Origin: Bacteroidales bacterium UBA6445
GTDB taxonomy: Bacteria; Bacteroidota; Bacteroidia; Bacteroidales; UBA932
Length of the DNA: 64,000 nucleotides
NCBI GenBank assembly: GCA_002439585.1
Contig: DJOF01000008.1
Coordinates: 186,001 to 250,000 of the forward strand
Direction of reading: 5' to 3'
Shown: positions 8,546 through 16,112 of the stretch, piece after piece
How positions within the stretch are numbered: position 1 is the stretch's first letter
Layout: the number at the start of each line of letters is the position of its first letter
Notes under the pieces: generated by a model
The model's input: only the letters and a program-made list of their open reading frames with translations
Database searches by the model: none
What the model was told of the DNA's origin: nothing
Position numbers and translations under genes: made by a program

Positions 8546-8623
8546 TTGAAAAGGAGGTCGGGAGGATTGAAAAGGAGGCCGGGAGGATTGAAAAGGAGGT
8601 CGGGATTGAAAAGGAGGCCGAGA
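8546..8623 (+). repeat. Tandem repeat of 18-21 nt, four units
   Basis: Four consecutive units of TTGAAAAGGAGGYCGGGA(GGA): 8546-8566, 8567-8587, 8588-8605 and 8606-8623. Bases 8541-8557 also form a hairpin, CCTCCTT-GAA-AAGGAGG. The tract is just downstream of the purA stop, with no U-tract. Each unit contains AAAAGGAGG on the plus strand. No gene is supported over it. Confidence 0.9.
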
Positions 8624-8635
8624 TTGAGCCTGCTG

Positions 8636-8667
8636 CTACAATTGAACGCATTAGCGTTCAATTGTAG
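8636..8667 (-). terminator. Perfect palindrome over the purA stop codon
   Basis: CTACAATTGAACGC and its exact reverse complement are separated by four bases, giving a 14-bp stem. The purA stop codon (8651-8653) is in the loop and the last four sense codons are in one arm. No T-tract follows, so termination would not be of the classic intrinsic kind; 3'-end stabilisation is another possibility. Confidence 0.6.
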
Positions 8668-9910
8668 CCTCTCGGTCCGGCCCCAACGATATGATCGTCA
8701 CGCCTACACCGATATATTCCTCGATAAATCGCAGATACTTCTTGAATGCCTGAGGAAGATCATTTTCATTGCGGATACCTGTAAGATCCTTGTTCCAACC
8801 CTCGAACTCGGTATATACAGGAGTAATCTTCGCTTCAGTGTCGAACGGAAAACGGTCAGTCTCCTTGCCATCAATTATATAAGAAGTGCAGACTTTGATC
8901 TTGTCGAAGCTGTCCAAGCAGTCTGATTTCATCATGATAAGGTCAGTGACACCGTCAATCATTACTGTGTATTTGAGAGCTACAAGGTCTAGCCACCCTG
9001 TTCTTCTCGGCCTGCCGGTGACGGCACCGAACTCATGTCCTATCTTTCTGAGCTTCTCACCTGTCTCGTCAAAGAGTTCTGTCGGGAAGGGGCCGCTTCC
9101 GACTCGTGTACAATAGGCTTTGAATATGCCGTATACATGGCCGATCTTTGAAGGAGGTACACCTAATCCTGTACAGACACCTCCTATAGTTGTAGAAGAT
9201 GAGGTGACGAAAGGATAAGATCCGTAATCAATATCAAGCAGTGAGCCCTGTGCTCCCTCTGCAAGCATAGGCTTCTCCTCAAGCCAACTGTTTACTGCAT
9301 ATTCGCAGTCAACAAGCTCAAAACCCTTAAGAAAATCAATCGCTGACATCCACTCTGCCTCTCCCTTTTCTGGGTCACAGTCGAATGCGAGATCCTTCAG
9401 AAGCTGCAGATGCCTTGACTTAAGCTTCTCGAACCTGCTCTTGAAGTCAGGAGCGAGAATATCACCGACTCTTAGGCCGTGACGGCTGATCTTGTCAGTA
9501 TAGGTAGGCCCTATTCCCTTGAGCGTAGATCCGATCTTCGCTTTCCCGGCTGCAGCCTCATAGGCAGCATCGAGAAGCCTGTGGGTCGGCAGGATAAGAT
9601 GCGCCTTCTTGGAGACCGCTATCTTCTTGACCGGGTCTATTCCCATCTTGGCCACATTGCCGCATTCTTCCCTGAAAGTCACAGGATCGAGAACCACTCC
9701 GTTGCCGATGAAATTCATCGAGCCCTCACGGAAGATTCCAGATGGAATGCTCCTTACAACGAACACATGGCCGTCAAAATGAAGTGAATGTCCGGCATTC
9801 GGTCCGCCCTGAAATCTAGCAACTGCCGGATAACGTCCAGCAAGCACGTCAACTATCTTACCTTTGCCTTCATCGCCCCACTGGAGGCCGAGAACTACGT
9901 CAAGTTTCAT
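8651..9910 (-). CDS. purA: Adenylosuccinate synthetase
   Basis: Catalyses GTP-dependent condensation of IMP with aspartate, the first committed step from IMP to AMP, in the cytosol. It has 419 residues, the usual length. The N-terminal GLQWGDEGKGKIVD (8-21) is the family P-loop-like motif with catalytic Asp. NAGHS near 39 carries the catalytic His. GIGPTYTDKISRHGLR follows, and GRPRRTGWLDL near 299 is the second signature. It lies 44 nt after ssb with no clear promoter between them, so it may share that transcript. Its stop codon sits inside a perfect palindrome. Confidence 0.97.
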   Translation of the reverse strand: MKLDVVLGLQWGDEGKGKIVDVLAGRYPAVARFQGGPNAGHSLHFDGHVFVVRSIPSGIFREGSMNFIGNGVVLDPVTFREECGNVAKMGIDPVKKIAVSKKAHLILPTHRLLDAAYEAAAGKAKIGSTLKGIGPTYTDKISRHGLRVGDILAPDFKSRFEKLKSRHLQLLKDLAFDCDPEKGEAEWMSAIDFLKGFELVDCEYAVNSWLEEKPMLAEGAQGSLLDIDYGSYPFVTSSSTTIGGVCTGLGVPPSKIGHVYGIFKAYCTRVGSGPFPTELFDETGEKLRKIGHEFGAVTGRPRRTGWLDLVALKYTVMIDGVTDLIMMKSDCLDSFDKIKVCTSYIIDGKETDRFPFDTEAKITPVYTEFEGWNKDLTGIRNENDLPQAFKKYLRFIEEYIGVGVTIISLGPDREATIER

Positions 9911-9954
9911 ATTGATGATTGTGTAATTTCTTGTATAAATGTCTAATCGGCAAG

Positions 9955-10416
9955 TCAGAACGGTAGGTCGTCCGTTCCAGCCCCTTCGGTTGTCCTTGGA
10001 GCTTGGGCTGGTGCTGCCGAGACTTCACTTCGACTAGTATCTTCACCTGCTCTTGCCTGAGAGTCGGATCTTCGTCCGAGCAACTGTATAGCATCTGCCA
10101 TGATCTCTGTGCGGTATTGCGTATTGCCGCCTTTGTCAGTGTAGGAGCGGGTGCGAATCCGTCCTTCTACATATATCTGAGTGCCTTTGTGAATGAATTT
10201 CTCGGCCAGATCTGCGAGAGCCCGCCAAGCTACGATATTGTGCCATTCTGTAATCTCAGCCGGCTTGCCGCTTCGGTCACGGTATTTCTCCGTGGTTGCC
10301 AAAGAAAAAGAGGCCACTTTGGGATTGACTTCTTGAGGCCCGGTCTCCGACTTAAGATAGCGGATCTCAGGCTCTTTGCCCACATTGCCTATCAGCATTA
10401 CTTTGTTCAGTGACAT
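9955..10416 (-). CDS. ssb: Single-stranded DNA-binding protein
   Basis: 153 residues. An OB fold spans about 1-110 (MSLNKVMLIGNVGKEPEIRY, ATTEKYRD, TEWHNIVAWRALADLA, GTQIYVEGRIRTRSY). A disordered Ala/Pro/Thr-rich linker ends in the acidic tip DDLPF, which binds partner proteins of the replisome and repair systems. The short direct repeat GCCGGTAYTTAT (two copies, 10431-10455, minus strand) lies just upstream and may mark its control region. The gene reads toward purA. Confidence 0.96.
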   Translation of the reverse strand: MSLNKVMLIGNVGKEPEIRYLKSETGPQEVNPKVASFSLATTEKYRDRSGKPAEITEWHNIVAWRALADLAEKFIHKGTQIYVEGRIRTRSYTDKGGNTQYRTEIMADAIQLLGRRSDSQARAGEDTSRSEVSAAPAQAPRTTEGAGTDDLPF

Positions 10417-10470
10417 AGAGGGAATCAGAATAAATACCGGCTATAAGTACCGGCATACGAATTTAGTAAA

Positions 10471-11376
10471 TTATTTTGGATCACCGTATATGACTCTTTC
10501 CATTTCCTTAAGGTTGGGAGACTTTCCGGTAAGTCTTCCATATCCTGTAAGTGCTTGATAGAAAAGCCATGTCTTGCCAGAGATGTACTGAGCTCCGAAC
10601 TCTTCGACCCTCTTCCTGTCAAATGCCGGAGTCTTGTAGTTGGCTTCGAGTATTACCTTGCTGGGGCGTGGCCATTTGTACCTGTCTTCTCCCTCATAGT
10701 CGGCTGCATCCAGAGTATCTATGGCGTCGAGCCTCACAGGAAGGGTATATATCATCAGGTCACATTCGCGGAAAGCATCCTTGAAATCTGACATTCTGTC
10801 AATGATGAAATTGTATTCCGGAAGCCTGGCCGAGAAAGCTGCCGCCTTGTCCTCACTTCTGTTCATGATAGCTGTGTTGAAGCCAAGCTCCGCTGTTGCC
10901 ACCGCAGCAGCCATACCGGCTCCTCCGCATCCCACAATTAGTGCAATCGGCTTGCGAGCAAACATGGCTCCTGCTGCCTGACGAAAATACTGGTGGGCCT
11001 TGATGTGGGCCGCGTCTCCGTAAGTCTCTCTAAGCTTGTCTATAAGGCCTGGGAAATAAGCCTGGCATATACTAAGTATAATACCCGTGAAGTCAGAGTT
11101 GTCAGCCAACAGACCTTTGTCAGTCTTGACAATTATATTGGCAGCTCCTGTCTTGCCACAATATGAAGTACATAGATCAGCCTTGGATAGAGCCAGAGTC
11201 TTGAAAGGGGCGGTAACATTGATCCCATCGTAGAAGTCTGTAAACTTCTGCCATGACTCGGAGAAATCATTTCCTTCTATAAGGCTGTAACTGTATTCAT
11301 CTCCGTAGGCAGCCTTGAATAGAGCAGGACTGAGAGATGTAGCGATCGGGTCGCCAATCAAGCCGAACTTTTTCAT
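10471..11376 (-). CDS. aroE: Shikimate dehydrogenase
   Basis: NADPH-dependent reduction of 3-dehydroshikimate to shikimate in aromatic amino acid synthesis. About 301 residues. SLSP (about 13-16) is the shikimate-binding serine motif. NVTAPFK near 56 supplies the catalytic Lys, and DNSDFTG near 97 the Asp. VGCGGAGMAAAVA near 150 is the dinucleotide-binding glycine motif, followed by MNRSEDKA. I choose the ATG at 11376, which overlaps the stop of the upstream methyltransferase as ATGA; an ATG at 11382 adds two residues. The domain between motifs has an extra stretch (about residues 110-140) compared with E. coli AroE. Confidence 0.9.
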   Translation of the reverse strand: MKKFGLIGDPIATSLSPALFKAAYGDEYSYSLIEGNDFSESWQKFTDFYDGINVTAPFKTLALSKADLCTSYCGKTGAANIIVKTDKGLLADNSDFTGIILSICQAYFPGLIDKLRETYGDAAHIKAHQYFRQAAGAMFARKPIALIVGCGGAGMAAAVATAELGFNTAIMNRSEDKAAAFSARLPEYNFIIDRMSDFKDAFRECDLMIYTLPVRLDAIDTLDAADYEGEDRYKWPRPSKVILEANYKTPAFDRKRVEEFGAQYISGKTWLFYQALTGYGRLTGKSPNLKEMERVIYGDPK

Positions 11377-12182
11377 TTGCATTGTCTTTGACGTACAGCC
11401 TCATATGCAAGGATTGCAGCTGACGCGGATACATTGAGCGAATCAACAACCCCGAGCATCGGGATTCTTATATGTGCATCGGCGGCCTTCCTCCATATAT
11501 CCGTAAGGCCGTCAGCCTCACTGCCGAGCACTATCGCGGTACCGCATTTCATGTCAGTATCGTAGTACCACTCAGAATCCTGAAGTTGGGCCGTGTAGAT
11601 CCGGATGCTGTGAGATTTTAGCCAGAATATCGCATCTTCTGAGGTGGTGGCGACGGTCGGTACTGTAAATGCGGCCCCGAGACTTGCCCTTATCAGGTTG
11701 GGATTATATAGATCTGTGAGCGGGTCACATATTATGACAGCATCAGCACCGGCAGCATCTGCGGTCCTTAACAGCGCACCCAGATTGCCGGGCTTCTCCA
11801 CGCTTTCGGCCACAAGTATGAGGGGAGCGTCTTCTAACTTTATGTCGCTCAAACTCAGTGTTTTTGCCCGGACGGTTGCCATGACACCTTCCGTGCTTCC
11901 TCTGACGGCAGCCTTGGAATATGCATATCCGTCAAGAAGAATAATGTCTGAAACTCCGTTGCACCTGGCTACAATCTCCGCCCTTTCGGCCTCAGAGGTT
12001 ATTTCAGTGCAGAAATAAAGAGTATCAATACTATAGCCTCCTGTAGCACAGCGGAGAACTTCCCGCTTGCCCTCAACGGCAAAAAGCCCCCTTTCTCTCC
12101 TTGTTCGCGAACTTTCCCAAAGATCGGCTAAGGCCTTTACCTTGGGATTGCGTGCGGATGTTATGACAGTACAGTCGCTCAT
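11373..12182 (-). CDS. TrmH/SpoU-family RNA 2'-O-methyltransferase
   Basis: SPOUT-fold methyltransferase of 269 residues, most likely acting on a ribose in rRNA (TsnR/RlmB type). An N-terminal substrate-binding domain (about 1-95; ITSARNPKVKAL, GLFAVEGKREV) precedes the trefoil-knot domain. The knot has LVAESVEKPGNLGALLRTADAAG (family motif 1; EKPGNLG near 128), GTAIVLGSEADGL (motif 2) and IPMLGVVDSLNVSASAAI (motif 3). It starts 11 nt after lysS and overlaps aroE by 4 nt, so lysS, this gene and aroE are probably co-transcribed. Confidence 0.9.
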   Translation of the reverse strand: MSDCTVITSARNPKVKALADLWESSRTRRERGLFAVEGKREVLRCATGGYSIDTLYFCTEITSEAERAEIVARCNGVSDIILLDGYAYSKAAVRGSTEGVMATVRAKTLSLSDIKLEDAPLILVAESVEKPGNLGALLRTADAAGADAVIICDPLTDLYNPNLIRASLGAAFTVPTVATTSEDAIFWLKSHSIRIYTAQLQDSEWYYDTDMKCGTAIVLGSEADGLTDIWRKAADAHIRIPMLGVVDSLNVSASAAILAYEAVRQRQCK

Positions 12183-12193
12183 CAGGCCAAGCC

Positions 12194-13726
12194 TCAGTCT
12201 TTGGCCTTTGTAAGGCTTTTCTCCGGCCTCATCTGTGGGAACAAAAGCACATCCTGGATGGTATTCTTGCCTGTCATCAGCATTGTAAGACGGTCAATGC
12301 CCATGCCGAGACCTGATGTAGGAGGCATTCCGTATTCGAGAGCTCTGAGGAAGTCGTAGTCAATGTACATAGCCTCGTCATCGCCGTTGCTCTTGAGTCT
12401 TGCCTGCTCCTCAAACCTCTCCCTCTGGTCAATAGGATCGTTAAGTTCGGAATAAGCATTTGCAAGCTCATGTCCGCAAACGAACAGCTCGAATCTTTCT
12501 GTAAGGGTAGGGTCATTGCGATGCCTCTTGGTAAGTGGAGACATCTCTACCGGGTAATCGGTAACAAACGTGGGCTGTATGAAATGTTTCTCGCAGAATT
12601 CTCCGAAGATCGCATCTATAAGCTTGCCGACTCCCATAGAAGGCTCAGTCGCTACACCCAATTTCTTACATGTCTGCCTAAGCTGATCCGCATCCATTCC
12701 TTTTACGTCTACTCCGGCGTATTCCTTGATGGCTTCAAGGATAGGAATCCTCTTGTATGGAGCCTTGAAATCAATCTCCACACCATCATTGATGACTGTA
12801 GTCTTGCCGTACAGGGTCATCGCGATCTTCTCCAGAAGTCCTTCGATGAAATTCATCATCCATATATAATCCTTGTACGCGACGTAGATCTCCATGCAGG
12901 TGAACTCTGGGTTGTGAGTCTTGTCCATGCCCTCATTCCTGAAATCCTTGGCAAATTCATATACCCCGTCATAGCCTCCCACGATAAGGCGCTTGAGATA
13001 CAGCTCATTGGCAATCCTGAGGTAAAGCGGAATGTCAAGGGCGTTGTGGTGTGTGACGAAAGGACGGGCTGTGGCGCCTCCGGGAATTGACTGCAGAATA
13101 GGGGTCTCCACTTCAAGACACCCGGCATTGTTGAAATATTCCCTCATGGTAGCTATGATCTTGGCTCTCTTCACGAAAATGTCCTTTACCTGAGGGTTGA
13201 CGATCAAATCTACATATCTCTGCCTGTATCTGAGTTCAGGGTCGGTGAAGGCATCGTGTACCTTTCCGTCTGCCTCCTTGACTACAGGAAGGACTTTCAG
13301 AGACTTGCTCAAGACGGTAAGCTCCTTTGCGTGCACGGTAAGCTGTCCTGTCTGTGTGTGGAAGGCAAAGCCCTTGATGCCTACGATATCTCCTATATCG
13401 AGCAGCCTCTTGAATACGGTATTGTACATGGTCTTGTCTTCTCCAGGGCAGATCTCGTCGCGCTTGACATATACCTGTATCCTGCCGGTAGAGTCCTGTA
13501 GCTCCATGAATGAGGCTGCGCCCATGATCCTGCGTGACATGATCCTGCCTGCTATGCAGACATCCTGGAAATTACCTTTCTGCGGGTCATATCCTTGCTC
13601 TATCTCTTTTGATGTGGCATTCACCGGATACAGTGCTGCCGGATATGGTTCTATACCGAGTTCTCTCAATTTCGCCAGCGATTCTCTGCGGATCTTCTCC
13701 TGTTCGCTGAATTCCATGTTTCCCAT
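12194..13726 (-). CDS. lysS: Lysyl-tRNA synthetase, class II
   Basis: Charges tRNA-Lys. About 510 residues from 13726 (or 507 from 13717, MEFSEQEKIRR). The longer frame to 13831 lacks LysRS similarity and crosses the promoter, so I exclude it. The N-terminal OB anticodon-binding domain has VCIAGRIMSRRIMG and GIKGFAFHTQTGQLTVH. Class II motif 2 is FRNEGMDKTHNPEFTCMEIY (short form FRNEGMDKTHNPEF). Motif 3 is GLGMGIDRLTML near the C-terminus. A full-consensus promoter sits at 13751-13782. Confidence 0.96.
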   Translation of the reverse strand: MGNMEFSEQEKIRRESLAKLRELGIEPYPAALYPVNATSKEIEQGYDPQKGNFQDVCIAGRIMSRRIMGAASFMELQDSTGRIQVYVKRDEICPGEDKTMYNTVFKRLLDIGDIVGIKGFAFHTQTGQLTVHAKELTVLSKSLKVLPVVKEADGKVHDAFTDPELRYRQRYVDLIVNPQVKDIFVKRAKIIATMREYFNNAGCLEVETPILQSIPGGATARPFVTHHNALDIPLYLRIANELYLKRLIVGGYDGVYEFAKDFRNEGMDKTHNPEFTCMEIYVAYKDYIWMMNFIEGLLEKIAMTLYGKTTVINDGVEIDFKAPYKRIPILEAIKEYAGVDVKGMDADQLRQTCKKLGVATEPSMGVGKLIDAIFGEFCEKHFIQPTFVTDYPVEMSPLTKRHRNDPTLTERFELFVCGHELANAYSELNDPIDQRERFEEQARLKSNGDDEAMYIDYDFLRALEYGMPPTSGLGMGIDRLTMLMTGKNTIQDVLLFPQMRPEKSLTKAKD

Positions 13727-13750
13727 ATTCTTGCTAAAGTGTTGATTCTG

Positions 13751-13782
13751 CAAAAGTACTGCTTTTAGCAAAATCAACCAAA
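13751..13782 (-). promoter_or_regulatory. lysS promoter
   Basis: The minus strand reads TTTG (13782-13779), 20 nt, TACTTTTG (13758-13751): an exact match to the Bacteroidota -33/-7 consensus. The expected transcript start near 13745 leaves a leader of about 20-30 nt. This also argues against the longer lysS start at 13831. Confidence 0.65.
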
Positions 13783-13847
13783 TAACACGGCTCTGGTTTG
13801 TGCAAGATTTGACGGGATACCAGTTCGGCAAATTAAAATAAATACGG

Positions 13848-13855
13848 TATATTTG
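13848..13855 (+). promoter_or_regulatory. Candidate -7 box abutting recJ
   Basis: TATATTTG ends six bases before the recJ ATG at 13862. If it is the -7 element, transcription would begin at or next to the start codon and give a leaderless mRNA. The -33 region is poor (TTCG). Confidence 0.35.
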
Positions 13856-13861
13856 TATACT

Positions 13862-15595
13862 ATGTCTAAAGAAAAAGAATGGAGGCTGAGGCCTCAGGCG
13901 GATCCGGAGATAGTGGCCAGGCTTTCGGCAGAGCTTGGGATAGATCCTGTGTTGGCCGCCTTGCTTGTGTGCAGGGGAGTGAAGACATTTTCCGAAGCCA
14001 GGTCATTCTTCCGTCCTGAGCTTTCCGCTCTGCATGACCCGTTCCTGATGAAAGATATGGACAAGGCAGTGGAGAGATTGGAGCGTGCGGTATCTTCTGG
14101 AGAGAAGATTCTGGTGTACGGAGACTATGATGTTGACGGAACTACGGCCGTGGCATTGGTCTTTTCTTTTGTCAGAAGGCTTACTCCGAAGGTTGATTTC
14201 TATATACCAGACAGATATGATGAAGGATATGGTGTCTCGGCCAAGGGCATAGATTGGGCAGCTGACAATGGATTTTCCCTGATTATAACCCTTGATTGTG
14301 GCATAAAGGCGATCGATAAGGTAGCATATGCAGCATCGAAGGGAATAGATGTCATTATATGTGACCATCATCTTCCTGAAGCCGAGCTTCCTGCTGCAGT
14401 AGCCGTGCTTGATCCCAAAAGGGAAGACTGCCACTATCCTTTCGATGACCTTTCCGGATGTGGGGTGGGTTTCAAGCTTGTTCAGGCCTATTCGTCAGTG
14501 CATGGCATCCCTTTCGAGAGTCTGCATCCGCTTTTGGACCTGTTGGTAGTCAGCATTGCGGCTGATCTGGTATCGGTGGTAGGAGAGAACAGGATACTTG
14601 CGCATTACGGGCTCAAGAGGCTGAATGAGCAGCCAAGGATAGGACTTCGCACTATGGCGAGCCTCTCCAATCTTGAACTCGGACACATCACTATCGATGA
14701 TATCGTGTTCAAGATCGGTCCCCGTATCAATGCCGCCGGGAGGATGGAGACAGGGCGTCTTGCCGTACAGCTTCTTACAGCGGAGGGTGAGAATGAAGCG
14801 TATATACTCGGCAAGAAGATCAATGACAACAACAACGAGCGCAAGAATATCGACAGGGAGATAACAAGGGAAGCTCTCGATATGGTCAATGACGGGACTT
14901 GCCTCACGTCAGCCAATGCGATAGTAGTCTACAGCCCCGATTGGAACAAGGGAGTTGTAGGTATTGTCGCCTCAAGACTAGTCGAAGCATATTACAAGCC
15001 TACTTTTGTGCTCACAAGTTCCAACGGTTTCATTACAGGCTCGGCAAGAAGTATTCACGGTTTTGACCTCTATGATGCCATAAGCAGCTGTGCCGATCTT
15101 CTGGAAAATTACGGAGGGCACATCTACGCCGCCGGCCTCACGATGAAGGAAGAGAATCTGAGTGAATTTGTAAAAAGAATTGACAAATATGTTGGGGAAC
15201 ATGTCTTAAAAGAGATGTATACCCCCATAATAGATGTTGACTCAGAGATAGACTTCAGAAGGATAACTCCGAAATTCTTCAGGATACTCAAGCAGTTCCA
15301 GCCTTTCGGGCCGGGCAACAGCACTCCTGTATTCCTGACGGAAAATGTCTATGATGATGGTAACGGGCGGAAGGTCGGGCCTGGAGGTGCACATCTAAAG
15401 CTTGAACTGATGCAGGAATCACAGCCGTACGACAGGATTCCGGCTATAGCATTCAATATGGCTGACAGATTTGACTATATAAAGTCCGGTAACCCTGTTG
15501 ATATATGTTATAGCATAGTGGAGAACTACTATCGTGGTAATTCTACCAAGCAACTCAGAATCAAGGATATAAGGGAGCGTGAGGAGATAATCTGA
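13862..15595 (+). CDS. recJ: Single-stranded-DNA exonuclease RecJ
   Basis: 5'-3' ssDNA exonuclease of recombination and mismatch repair, 577 residues. The DHH phosphoesterase motifs are present: YGDYDVDGTTA near 86 (motif I), TLDCGIKA near 141 (II), ICDHHLPEA near 168 (III) and the DLSGCGVG segment near 199. The DHHA1 part has GSARSIHGFDLY and GGHIYAAGLTM (His-rich motif). A C-terminal OB-like part (FGPGNSTPVF) follows. I start at the ATG at 13862; a TTG three codons upstream would overlap the -7 box. The 3' end overlaps the coding end of aroK on the other strand by 35 nt. Confidence 0.95.
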   Translation: MSKEKEWRLRPQADPEIVARLSAELGIDPVLAALLVCRGVKTFSEARSFFRPELSALHDPFLMKDMDKAVERLERAVSSGEKILVYGDYDVDGTTAVALVFSFVRRLTPKVDFYIPDRYDEGYGVSAKGIDWAADNGFSLIITLDCGIKAIDKVAYAASKGIDVIICDHHLPEAELPAAVAVLDPKREDCHYPFDDLSGCGVGFKLVQAYSSVHGIPFESLHPLLDLLVVSIAADLVSVVGENRILAHYGLKRLNEQPRIGLRTMASLSNLELGHITIDDIVFKIGPRINAAGRMETGRLAVQLLTAEGENEAYILGKKINDNNNERKNIDREITREALDMVNDGTCLTSANAIVVYSPDWNKGVVGIVASRLVEAYYKPTFVLTSSNGFITGSARSIHGFDLYDAISSCADLLENYGGHIYAAGLTMKEENLSEFVKRIDKYVGEHVLKEMYTPIIDVDSEIDFRRITPKFFRILKQFQPFGPGNSTPVFLTENVYDDGNGRKVGPGGAHLKLELMQESQPYDRIPAIAFNMADRFDYIKSGNPVDICYSIVENYYRGNSTKQLRIKDIREREEII

Positions 15596-16112
15596 TGGCA
15601 ATCTGGGCAATCTCTGACGCGATTTTCGCGTAGTCCATGCTATCGGTATCGATGGTGATATCTGCCGCGTCCTCATAGAGTGATTTCCTCTCACTCATAA
15701 GTTCAGAGACCCTGTCCACAAGCTCATCGTGAGAGTGTAGCTCTCCGAGTTTGGGTCTGGGAGAAGGATACATCTCAATATTTGATACAAGTGTGTCTAT
15801 ACTTGCCCGGAGATAGATGCACTTTGTCTTCTCCTTAATGATGGCGGCACTTCGGCTGTCGGTCAGCGTCCCTCCTCCAAGCGCAAGGATACTGAGTTGG
15901 CTGTCTCTCTCTATCACCTTCGTGAGGGTATGGAATTCAATCTCTCTGAAACCCTTTTCTCCGGCAGATGCGAAAATCTCCGGAATACTCTTCCCGATCT
16001 CTTTCTCAATCCTGTCGTCAAGGTCAGAAAAAGAAAGCCCTGCCAATCTGCCGGCAAGGCGTCCTATGCTGCTTTTGCCGCAGCCCATGAATCCGCACAG
16101 AGCTACCGTCAT
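15561..16112 (-). CDS. aroK: Shikimate kinase
   Basis: Phosphorylates shikimate at O3 with ATP. 183 residues. Walker A is GFMGCGKSS (7-15), DLDDRIEKEIG near 30 contains the shikimate-binding Asp, FREIE near 55, and GGGTLTD near 78 is the conserved Gly motif. The usual LID arginine is in SPRPKLG near 114. It is the last gene of the rluB-era-topoisomerase-aroK run and overlaps the topoisomerase stop by 4 nt (ATGA). Its last nine residues (SPHAPLYP and neighbours) lie inside the convergent recJ coding sequence; the family fold is complete before that point. Confidence 0.93.
   Translation of the reverse strand: MTVALCGFMGCGKSSIGRLAGRLAGLSFSDLDDRIEKEIGKSIPEIFASAGEKGFREIEFHTLTKVIERDSQLSILALGGGTLTDSRSAAIIKEKTKCIYLRASIDTLVSNIEMYPSPRPKLGELHSHDELVDRVSELMSERKSLYEDAADITIDTDSMDYAKIASEIAQIAIRLSPHAPLYP

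Noticed and set aside
8409..8651. Minus-strand frame of 80 codons with SFSILP repeats
   Set aside because: It starts inside the purA palindrome and runs through the 18-21-nt tandem repeat; the peptide is just the repeat translated and has no start context or family.
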